Shown: positions 7,895 to 15,323 of the stretch, one piece after another
How positions within the stretch are numbered: position 1 is the stretch's first letter
Layout: every line of letters starts with the position of its first letter
DNA from: an uncultured Planctomycetaceae bacterium
GTDB lineage: Bacteria; Planctomycetota; Planctomycetia; Pirellulales; UBA1268
Length of the DNA: 26,864 bases
Reading direction: 5' to 3'
NCBI GenBank assembly: GCA_937900985.1
Contig: CALCGM010000230.1
Span: 1 to 26,864, forward strand
Notes under the pieces: model-generated
What the model was told of the DNA's origin: nothing
Database searches by the model: none
What the model saw: the letters and a program-made list of their open reading frames with translations, nothing else
Program-made: the position numbers and the translations under genes

Positions 7895-9595
7895 ATGGTC
7901 GATGAGAGCACGTCGTCTGAAAGGGTCTTGCGGGAACGGGACGTCTTGGCAGAGGCCCGCGGCCGGGGAGCAGCCGCGACGCTGGCGGCCTTTGTGAAGC
8001 TCTCAGGTCCCGGCTGGCTGCAGTCGGCGATCACGCTCGGCGGCGGCTCGCTGGCCGGCTCGCTCTACCTCGGTGTGATCGGCGGCTACGATTTTCTCTG
8101 GCTGCAGCCGCTGATGATGATCCTGGGCGTGGTGATGCTCTCGGCGATTGCCTACGTCACGCTCTCAACCGGCCAGCGGCCGTTTGACGCGATCACCACC
8201 CATGTCAGCCCGGTGCTCGGCTGGGGCTGGCTGCTCGCGGCCCTGATGGCCAACCTCGTCTGGGCCATGCCACAGTTCTCGCTGGGCACGGCAGCCCTGC
8301 AGCAGAATCTGCTCCCGGAGACGCTCGGGGGAGAATCGGGCAAGTTTCTCTGTGTTTTGGGGCTGTTTCTCGTGGCCTCCGTGGTCGTGTGGTTCTACGA
8401 CTCTGCCGGCATGGGGATGCGGATCTTCGACTGGACGCTCAAGGCGATGGTGGGCCTGGTGGTGATCAGCTTCTTCGGTGTGGTGACGGCCATGTCGCTG
8501 GAGGGCATCCTCGACTGGGGCCGGATCCTCGCGGGCTTCACCCCGGACGTCGGCCTCCTCTGGCGTCCTGCGGCCGACCTGCAGCCCTTCATCGACGCTT
8601 CTGGCAACCCGAGCTACTGGACCGAGGCCATTCTGGCGACGCAGCGGGAGCGGATGATTGCAGCGGCGGCAACGGCGGTGGGCATCAACATGACCTTTCT
8701 TCTGCCGTATTCGATGCTCCGCAAAGGCTGGGATCGCGGTTTCCGTGGCCTGGCGGCCTTCGACCTCTCGACCGGCCTCTTCATCCCCTTTGTGCTCGCC
8801 ACCAGCTGCGTGGTGATTGCTGCGGCCAGTCAGTTTCACGCCCGCTTTGATCCGGCTGAGGTGGATCGACCAGCCGCGGAGATCACCGGCGAATACCGGG
8901 CCAACCTGGAAAAGCGGCTGGCTGCCGAGCCTGGCCCTGAGGCCTTTGCCGCTCTCGAGCCGGCAGCGATCGACGCCCAGATCGATGCCTTGCCGACCGC
9001 GGATCGTCAGCTCGCCGTGATGCTCGTCAAACGCGATGCTTTCGACCTCGCGAAATCGCTGGAAAACCTGTTCGGTGAAGGTGGCCTCACCCAGCGGATC
9101 TTTGGTGTTGGCGTTTTGGGAATGGCGATCTCCACCATCATCATCCTGATGGTGATCAATGGCTTCTGCGTCACGGAGATGACGCAGCGGCCGGGAGACC
9201 GCGTGGTGCACCGCCTGGGGGCCGTCCTGCCGGGGGTTGTCGGAGGGCTCGGCTTTCTGGCTGTCTGGGGCGATGACCAGGCCCGCTTCTGGCTCGCCGT
9301 GCCGACAAGCAACTTCGGCATGGCCCTGCTGCCGATCGCCTATGTGACGTTCTTTCTGATGATGAACAACCGCTCCCTGCTCGGAGACGCGATGCCCAGG
9401 GGGCTGTTTCGACTCGTCGCCAACCTAGTGATGCTGGTGGCGATTGGCGTGGCGGGATTTGGAGCGGGCATGTCGATCTACGCCAACCTCGGCTGGGGCG
9501 GAATGGTGGCGGTGGGCGTCTTTGTGGCAGTCGTTTTTGCCGCGTCGATGATGCACTCGTCACGCCAAGCCGCTTCGCAGGCGGATGCTCGCTGA
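7895..9595 (+). CDS. Nramp-related membrane transporter lacking canonical metal-binding residues
   Basis: A 566-residue multi-spanning inner-membrane protein. The first helix aligns with Nramp/MntH helix 1 (SGPGWLQSAITLGGGS, 37-52). However, the metal-binding DPGN of true Nramp transporters is GGGS here. Helix 6, normally carrying the MPH motif, reads VGINMTFLLPYSML (262-275). A soluble insertion of about 90 residues (312-401) sits between later helices and contains charged helices. The backbone family is therefore Nramp-like, but classical Mn2+/Fe2+ transport is doubtful; another divalent ion or a different solute is possible. The ATG at 7895 follows AGGGGAAGAAAGG (7875-7887) by 7 bases, a strong ribosome-binding site, and is preferred to the ATG at 7838. 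The mechanosensitive channel gene begins about 60 bases downstream on the same strand, so the two may be co-transcribed. Confidence 0.82.
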   Translation: MVDESTSSERVLRERDVLAEARGRGAAATLAAFVKLSGPGWLQSAITLGGGSLAGSLYLGVIGGYDFLWLQPLMMILGVVMLSAIAYVTLSTGQRPFDAITTHVSPVLGWGWLLAALMANLVWAMPQFSLGTAALQQNLLPETLGGESGKFLCVLGLFLVASVVVWFYDSAGMGMRIFDWTLKAMVGLVVISFFGVVTAMSLEGILDWGRILAGFTPDVGLLWRPAADLQPFIDASGNPSYWTEAILATQRERMIAAAATAVGINMTFLLPYSMLRKGWDRGFRGLAAFDLSTGLFIPFVLATSCVVIAAASQFHARFDPAEVDRPAAEITGEYRANLEKRLAAEPGPEAFAALEPAAIDAQIDALPTADRQLAVMLVKRDAFDLAKSLENLFGEGGLTQRIFGVGVLGMAISTIIILMVINGFCVTEMTQRPGDRVVHRLGAVLPGVVGGLGFLAVWGDDQARFWLAVPTSNFGMALLPIAYVTFFLMMNNRSLLGDAMPRGLFRLVANLVMLVAIGVAGFGAGMSIYANLGWGGMVAVGVFVAVVFAASMMHSSRQAASQADAR

Positions 9596-9655
9596 CACCT
9601 GCTGGGCGTGCGGGCTTGCAGCCAGCGGGCAGATCGCCGAGGCTGGCAACCAGTG

Positions 9656-12600
9656 ATGAGCTCGCGAGTGATGCAACCGATGAACCGTGCCATGCCCAGC
9701 CGACGAATCAGGCGGAGGGCCTGGGGGGTGTGCGTGGCCGGGATGGTCGCGGCAGTGCTCCTGGGAGCCTGTCGCGAGGGCGTGGCCCAGGGGCCCCTGG
9801 GCCGACTGTTGACGATCCCCAGCGGGGCAGCGGAGGCGGCCGGGCAGCCGGCACCGCCGGCTGCGGCAACGAACCCTCCGGCTCCAGCGGCTGGTGCCCA
9901 GAGCTCTCCTCCGGCAGCACCTCCGCCCGAGGCCAAAGAACCGCCGGTGGCACAGGCCCCTGCGGAGGCCGACAACGCAGCGGTCACACGAGATCTCCAA
10001 GAGCAGGCGGATCGTCTTCGCAAGCAGCGCGAGGTCCTTGAGCAAGACCCATCCATCGCGGCTGAAAGCAAGCCGCGGGTCTTTGAGCAGATCGATAAGG
10101 CCATTGAGGCGCTGGAACGCCAGCGGAGGCTCGGCAACGAGCTCAGTCTGCTGCGGCAGGCGGCGGCATCCGTCGAGGAGCGGAAGGCAGCGGTCGCCAA
10201 GGAGGCAGACGAGCCGATCGATCTTGGGCTTCGGGAGGTTGAGCCGGCTGCCGATGTGGAAACGCTCGATGCCGCAAAACGCGAGGCGGAACAGTCGCTG
10301 ACGACGGTTTCCGAGAAGGTCGCCACACTGACCGACCGGATCGCCAATCAGCGGCGCGAGGCCAAACTCCTGCCGCAGCAGATTTCCGATCTTGAGGCCA
10401 AGCTCGATGCCCTGCAGGCGGAGCCTGTGATCGAAGAAGGGGCTCCGCCGGTGCTGACGCTGGCGATCCAGGCGGCGCACGAAGCGGCGAAGAATGCCGC
10501 CGCAGTCGAGCTCGACGTCGCTCGCCAAAAGGCGATCACCTACGACGCCGAGGCAGAGCTCCTGCCGCTGGAGCTTGAGCAGCTGCAGCGTCGCGCTGCC
10601 CTGGCGACCGACGCGGTGACGTCTGTCAGTCAGCGGGCATCCCGCAGGCGGCAGGACATGATCGCCAGCCGGGTCGAGGAGTTTGAAACCCTTTTGGGGG
10701 AGTCGCCCGACGCCCGGCAGGCGAAGGCAGCGGTCACCGTGGAGCTCTTCGAGGAATGGAGCAGCCTCGCCAAGGAGAGCCGGCAGCGATCGGATGAGTT
10801 CACCGAAACCCGGAAGAAAGCTCGAGATCTCCAGGTCGCCCTCGATGAGATGGAGGCTCTGGTTGCCAGTGACCTGGCCACCGGTGGCGGTCTCAGTCGC
10901 TCGGTCGGTTATCTGCTGCAACGCACCCGAGGCACGCTTCCGTCAGTCCGGGATATCGCGGTTCGCAGAGTGGAGCAGTCGCAGCGTGTCGACGACATCC
11001 AAGAGATGCTGGCAAAGATCAGCGGCCGGCTCGACGAGCTGCCGCCGCCGCCGGTCCGCGCTGAAGGTCGTGAGCCGGAGGCAGCGATCGATTCCCTTGA
11101 GCGGCGGCTGCTCCAGGAGATGGATCGGGATGCCGACCGCTTTCTCACCGACACGCTGATTCCGCTGGGCGTGGAGCAGGACAAGCTCGAGCTCGTCGTC
11201 AGCACCTACGAGAACCTCATCGACCGCAACCTCCTCTGGGTGCGGAGCAATCGCTTCTTTGATGGGGCGAGTTTCTGGGCCGCAGGAAAGGGGCTCGCTG
11301 GGCTGCTGCAGATGCAACGGCTGGCCGAGCTCGGCGAGTCGGTGCGGCAGGCGGTTGCGGAGCGGTGGTCGTTGACAGCCCTCGGCGGCCTGCTCGTGCT
11401 GGGGTTGTTCGTGCTCCGCCGCTTCTTCGTCAAGCAGGTGGTCAGGCTCGGCAGCCAGGCGACCGGCCGCGGTGCGCTGCGGCTGCAGACGACGCTTGAG
11501 GCGATGGGCTACACAGCGCTTGCCGCTTTGCCCTACTACCTGGCGCTGTTTCTCACCTCATGGTTTCTGGCGGGATCGAGTGAGGATCAGTCGTTCACGC
11601 ATTCGGTGGCAGACGCGCTCGGCCGGGTTGCCAACGTGCTCCTGCCCCTGGAGTTTCTCCGGCAGCTCGTCCGTAATCACGGTGTGGCCTCGGCGCACTT
11701 TGCGTGGCCGGATGCGGCCATCCTGCCTGTCCGGCGGACGCTCCGGCGTGCGCTCTTCGTGCTCCTGCCGCTGATGTTTCTCTGGTCGCTCGTCGAGTTC
11801 GAGCTCGCTGGTCGCGACGAGTTGATCGCGACCGCCAGGCTGCTGTTCATGATCGTGATGCTCGTGGCCTCGATGATCTTCACCGGGCTTGCCCATCCTC
11901 GCCTTGGTATTCCCCGCGATGCCTTTGCAGGCAGCACGTCCACCCTGCGGCTGGGCTGGCTCTGGCGGCCGCTGGTGATCGTTGTGCCATTGGCGCTGGC
12001 GGGCTTGATGGCCTACGGCTACGGCTACTCTGCACGGCAGCTTTCGGTGTCGTTCTACGAGTCGATCTGGGTCGTGGTTGCCTCGATCGTTTTTCACGGT
12101 CTTGCCAAACGGTGGCTGCTGATTTCCCGGCGTCGGATGGCGTTGGAAGAGATGCGTGCCAAGGCCGCTGCACGCGAGCAGTCCGAGGCCCTGGGCGTGG
12201 CTGCCGCGGGGGGAGTGGAGCTGGTGGAGATCAATCAGCTTGGCGTCAGCGAGATCAACGAGCAGACCCGCCGGCTGATCGATGCACTGCTGTTTGTCGG
12301 CGTGCTCGCTGGGCTGTGGTGGATCTGGGCGCCGGTGCTGCCAGCGCTCGGGTTTCTTGAGCAGGTCACCCTCTGGGAGATCAAGGCGGAAGACGGCACG
12401 GTGACCGGAGCGGTCACCCTGGCGAGCCTTCTGGTGGCCGTGCCCCTGGTTGTGCTCACGGTGATCACCGTCCGCAACACGCCCGGCCTGCTTGAGGCGG
12501 CCGTGCTCCGGCACCTCCCGCTCGACACGCCGACCCGCTACGCGATCACCTCGCTCGCGAGCTATGTGTTGGCTGGCCTTGGCCTCACGCTGACCGCGGG

Positions 12601-13192
12601 AACGCTCGGGCTGAGCTGGGCGGCCATCCAGTGGCTCGTTGCCGGTCTTTCTGTCGGCCTCGGCTTTGGTCTGCAGGAGATCGTGGCCAATTTCATCTGC
12701 GGCATCATCCTGCTCTTTGAGCAGCCGATCCGGGTGGGCGATGTGGTCACCATCGACGGCGTGGATGGGGTGGTCTCAAGGATTCGTATCCGGGCCACGA
12801 CCGTGACCACCTGGGACCGCCAGGAATACATCGTGCCCAACAAGGACCTGATCACTGGTCGGGTGACCAACTGGACGCTGAGCGATTCCACCAACAGGAT
12901 CAACGTGACGGTCGGTATCGCCTACGGCACCGACATCCGGCAGGCCACCGCCCTGATTCGCGAGATCTGCCTGGCCCATCCCGACATTCTTCGCGAGCCG
13001 GAAACCTTGATCACCTTCGAGCAGTTTGGCGACTCCACCCTCAACATCACGGTGCGGGCGTATCTCTCACTGATCGAAAAACGGCTGGTGGTGATCAACG
13101 ACCTGCACACCGCGATTCACGAACGGTTTGCTGCAGAAGGCATCGAGATCGCCTTCCCGCAGCTCGATGTCAGGCTCCATCGCGAGCCCTGA
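9656..13192 (+). CDS. Large MscS-family mechanosensitive channel (MscK/KefA-like)
   Basis: About 1178 residues. MscS-family channels open under membrane tension to release solutes during hypo-osmotic shock. After a Twin-Arg-rich start (RRIRRR) and hydrophobic stretch comes LLGAC (Cys39), a possible lipobox, although cleavage after GVAQ is an alternative. Next are an Ala/Pro-rich linker (about 60-105) and a long coiled-coil periplasmic region (about 110-500). Several membrane helices follow from about 560. The pore helix is GLSVGLGFGLQEIVANF (from 997), followed by the MscS beta domain (PIRVGDVVTIDGVDG, YIVPNKDLITGRVTNW) and an alpha/beta tail. MscS itself is about 290 residues; this length is typical of MscK-type paralogues. 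The frame opens at a GTG at 9608, and the ATGs at 9656, 9671 and 9680 are all possible starts without a clear ribosome-binding site. It follows the Nramp-like gene closely. A hairpin terminator lies downstream. Confidence 0.92.
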   Translation: MSSRVMQPMNRAMPSRRIRRRAWGVCVAGMVAAVLLGACREGVAQGPLGRLLTIPSGAAEAAGQPAPPAAATNPPAPAAGAQSSPPAAPPPEAKEPPVAQAPAEADNAAVTRDLQEQADRLRKQREVLEQDPSIAAESKPRVFEQIDKAIEALERQRRLGNELSLLRQAAASVEERKAAVAKEADEPIDLGLREVEPAADVETLDAAKREAEQSLTTVSEKVATLTDRIANQRREAKLLPQQISDLEAKLDALQAEPVIEEGAPPVLTLAIQAAHEAAKNAAAVELDVARQKAITYDAEAELLPLELEQLQRRAALATDAVTSVSQRASRRRQDMIASRVEEFETLLGESPDARQAKAAVTVELFEEWSSLAKESRQRSDEFTETRKKARDLQVALDEMEALVASDLATGGGLSRSVGYLLQRTRGTLPSVRDIAVRRVEQSQRVDDIQEMLAKISGRLDELPPPPVRAEGREPEAAIDSLERRLLQEMDRDADRFLTDTLIPLGVEQDKLELVVSTYENLIDRNLLWVRSNRFFDGASFWAAGKGLAGLLQMQRLAELGESVRQAVAERWSLTALGGLLVLGLFVLRRFFVKQVVRLGSQATGRGALRLQTTLEAMGYTALAALPYYLALFLTSWFLAGSSEDQSFTHSVADALGRVANVLLPLEFLRQLVRNHGVASAHFAWPDAAILPVRRTLRRALFVLLPLMFLWSLVEFELAGRDELIATARLLFMIVMLVASMIFTGLAHPRLGIPRDAFAGSTSTLRLGWLWRPLVIVVPLALAGLMAYGYGYSARQLSVSFYESIWVVVASIVFHGLAKRWLLISRRRMALEEMRAKAAAREQSEALGVAAAGGVELVEINQLGVSEINEQTRRLIDALLFVGVLAGLWWIWAPVLPALGFLEQVTLWEIKAEDGTVTGAVTLASLLVAVPLVVLTVITVRNTPGLLEAAVLRHLPLDTPTRYAITSLASYVLAGLGLTLTAGTLGLSWAAIQWLVAGLSVGLGFGLQEIVANFICGIILLFEQPIRVGDVVTIDGVDGVVSRIRIRATTVTTWDRQEYIVPNKDLITGRVTNWTLSDSTNRINVTVGIAYGTDIRQATALIREICLAHPDILREPETLITFEQFGDSTLNITVRAYLSLIEKRLVVINDLHTAIHERFAAEGIEIAFPQLDVRLHREP

Positions 13193-13236
13193 CTGTCCGT
13201 GGAGAAAGCCTTGCATGGCCTTTTCCACTCCCTCGC

Positions 13237-13261
13237 CCCCCAAAGCCGAGGTTTTTGGGGG
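13237..13261. terminator. Hairpin between the convergent mechanosensitive channel and DUF502 genes
   Basis: CCCCCAAA (13237-13244) and TTTGGGGG (13254-13261) form a perfect 8-base stem with a 9-base loop, about 45 bases after the channel stop. A second tight stem, CGCCGCA/TGCGGCG (13269-13275 and 13279-13285, 3-base loop), is adjacent. Their position between two gene ends suggests a terminator serving one or both strands. No proper T-run is present. Confidence 0.5.
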
Positions 13262-13315
13262 CGCTGGTCGCCGCATCCTGCGGCGGCAGGCGGGTGCCAG
13301 AGTCGTCTCGCACGG

Positions 13316-13984
13316 TCACGATGATGGTTGGCTGGTGGGCATGTGCTCTGGTGCGCTGATGCCCATTGAGAGGTAGATGCTCATCATGGCATCGACACTC
13401 ATGTCGGCCGGCACGATGTTGTCTGTGGGCACGAAGAGCAGGGCACCGCCGAAGGGAACGGGGGCGGTGGGGATGATCACCATCTGATACTCACGCCCCT
13501 GCACCCGGACGCGTTCAGGGGAGACGAGGAATGCCAGCAGGCCGCAGTCGCCCTCGCCGCCGAAGAAGCAAAACACGGGTGACATGCCACGGATGGCATC
13601 GTTGTCGCCGGTGTTGAAGAGATCCACCATCTGCTTGGTGGTGCCGTAGAGGCTTCCCAGCAGCGGGATGCGGGAGAAGAAGGCATCAGAGATCCGGACC
13701 AGGATCCTGCGGGCCCCCACCTCCATCGCGGCCCCCAGCAGAAAGATCACCACGAGCACGATCAGCCAGCCGACGAGATAGGGGACATGGGAGTTTGGCT
13801 TCACCGAAAGCCCGAGCTGGGAGAGGGCTTTGCCAACCGTGGTGTCAGGGCCGAGGAATCCAACAAGAAATTCGACGCCCCAGATCACGGAGCCCACCGT
13901 GACGACCAGGGGAAGGAGGATGAAAACCCCCGCCAGAAACATGCCGGTGATCCGTTTCCAGATCCAGCCGATCCCGCGTGTCAT
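13316..13984 (-). CDS. DUF502 domain-containing membrane protein
   Basis: A 222-residue inner-membrane protein of the DUF502 family, whose function is not established; plant relatives are associated with membranes. Two hydrophobic helices lie near residues 13-40 and 67-90. The family hallmark is IPLLGSLYGTTKQMVDLF (about 107-124), followed by a predicted soluble beta-rich region with VQGREYQMVIIPTAPVPFGGALLFVP. The ATG at 13984 has GGAG about 7 bases upstream. The gene is convergent with the mechanosensitive channel and divergent from the P450, with 157 bases between the two start codons. No partner gene on its own strand is close enough to form an operon. The family call rests on the SLYGTTKQ and IIPTAP...G..LFVP motifs and the two-helix layout. 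Confidence 0.88.
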   Translation of the reverse strand: MTRGIGWIWKRITGMFLAGVFILLPLVVTVGSVIWGVEFLVGFLGPDTTVGKALSQLGLSVKPNSHVPYLVGWLIVLVVIFLLGAAMEVGARRILVRISDAFFSRIPLLGSLYGTTKQMVDLFNTGDNDAIRGMSPVFCFFGGEGDCGLLAFLVSPERVRVQGREYQMVIIPTAPVPFGGALLFVPTDNIVPADMSVDAMMSIYLSMGISAPEHMPTSQPSS

Positions 13985-14141
13985 ATGCGGCTCCAGGTGC
14001 GTGTGGCAGCCATCGCAGAGTCACGCCGACGGACTGGCCGGCGGACCTGCTTTGAGGTTGAATGGCCCGACAAGGGCTTGCGGCAACATACCCGCTGTCG
14101 GCCCCTGCCGTCGCTTTCTCCGTTTCTCAAAGGCGTGCATG

Positions 14142-15323
14142 ATGACCGAGATTCCCGATCCCTTCCGCGACGACCGTCAAAACTCAGGGGTGCGGCTTTT
14201 TGATGCCGGGGATGAGGCGATCCCGATGATTCTGCGGCATGCGGAGCTGCGGCAGGCGGCCAAAGACTGGCAGACCTACAGCTCCGACGCCCCGTTCCGG
14301 GTGCCGATCCCCTCCGAGGAGCATCTTCGCAGTGTGCGGCAGCTGCCGATCGAAACCGACCCGCCGGAGCACACCGACTACCGCACCCTCGTGGAGCCGT
14401 TTTTTCTGCGAGCCAAACAGCCGGCGTTTGTGGCTCGCGTGGAGGAGATCACCGCCAGGCTGCTCGATGAGGCGATGGGCAGGGATACGGTTGAGGTGGT
14501 CAGCGAGTTTGCCCTGCCGCTGCAGTCGCGGGCGCTGACGGTGCTCCTTGGGGTTGCTGAAGCGGAAGCCGAGCGGTTTATCGCTTGGGGGGTGCATGTC
14601 TTTCACGGCGAGCATGGCCAGCAGCAGGCTCGGGAGCTCGAGGCCTATCTGGGGGCCGAGTTTGACCGGGCCGAGGCCAACCCCGGCGATGATTTCTATG
14701 GGGTGCTCACGAAGGCGACCCTGCAAGGCAGGCCGCTTTCGCGGGAAGAGAAGCTCGGCTTTGCCAACCTGATGTTTGCCGGCGGCCGCGACACCGTGAT
14801 CCACAGTGTCGCCACTGCGGTGGGCTACCTCGCAGAGCATCCCGAGGCCTTTGCGTTTCTGCGGGACGACCCCGGGCGGATTGTGCATGCGAGTGAGGAG
14901 TTTTTCCGAGCGTTCATGCCGCTCACGCAGATTTCGCGAACCTGCCCGGTGGAGACTGAGGTGCACGGCATGCCGGTGCCCGCGGGCGGCCGGGTGTCGC
15001 TCTGCTGGGCGTCGGCGAACCTCGACGAAACGGTCTTTGAGGCGGCCGATGAGGTGCGGCTCGACCGCCGCCCCAATCCCCATGTGTCGTTTGGCTTCGG
15101 ACCGCACCTCTGCCTTGGAGCCGCCCATGCCCGCACGGTGATGAAGGCGGTGCTGCGGCTGCTCTGTGAGCGGGTCGGGCAGATGCGGGTGGTGGCTGCC
15201 CGCGACCGTGTGGAGCAGACCGCCTCCTACGAGCGACCGCTCGGCTATGAGTCGCTTGAGGTGGCCTTCGAGCCTCCCGTGTCGCCGAGAGCCGAGCGGC
15301 CCTCTCTTCAACGGCCCAGCTGA
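14142..15323 (+). CDS. Cytochrome P450
   Basis: A 393-residue soluble bacterial P450, a heme-thiolate monooxygenase that inserts one oxygen atom from O2 into an organic substrate using electrons from a redox partner. The main family motifs are present. Helix I has AGGRDT (213-218), the oxygen-activating segment. The ExxR of helix K is EFFR (253-256). The heme loop is FGFGPHLCLGAAHAR, with the iron-ligating Cys at 324. DPPEHTDYRTLVEPFF is the conserved helix C region. The length is normal for class I bacterial enzymes. The ATG at 14142 has AAAGG 8 bases upstream; the adjacent ATG at 14139 is equally possible. The frame is open further upstream but that part overlaps the divergent DUF502 gene. 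No ferredoxin or ferredoxin reductase is encoded nearby, so its electron donor must come from elsewhere. Its last 16 bases overlap the end of the convergent dehydrogenase gene. The substrate is unknown. Confidence 0.96.
   Translation: MTEIPDPFRDDRQNSGVRLFDAGDEAIPMILRHAELRQAAKDWQTYSSDAPFRVPIPSEEHLRSVRQLPIETDPPEHTDYRTLVEPFFLRAKQPAFVARVEEITARLLDEAMGRDTVEVVSEFALPLQSRALTVLLGVAEAEAERFIAWGVHVFHGEHGQQQARELEAYLGAEFDRAEANPGDDFYGVLTKATLQGRPLSREEKLGFANLMFAGGRDTVIHSVATAVGYLAEHPEAFAFLRDDPGRIVHASEEFFRAFMPLTQISRTCPVETEVHGMPVPAGGRVSLCWASANLDETVFEAADEVRLDRRPNPHVSFGFGPHLCLGAAHARTVMKAVLRLLCERVGQMRVVAARDRVEQTASYERPLGYESLEVAFEPPVSPRAERPSLQRPS

Noticed and set aside
9560..10921. Minus-strand open frame of 453 codons opposite the mechanosensitive channel
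   Set aside because: It lies opposite the coiled-coil region of the channel; the translation has no domain and is rich in Arg and Leu repeats from the antisense of Glu/Ala codons.
13830..14141. N-terminal extension of the P450 frame to 13830
   Set aside because: This part is antisense to the DUF502 gene and lacks P450 features; the ribosome-binding site points to 14139 or 14142.
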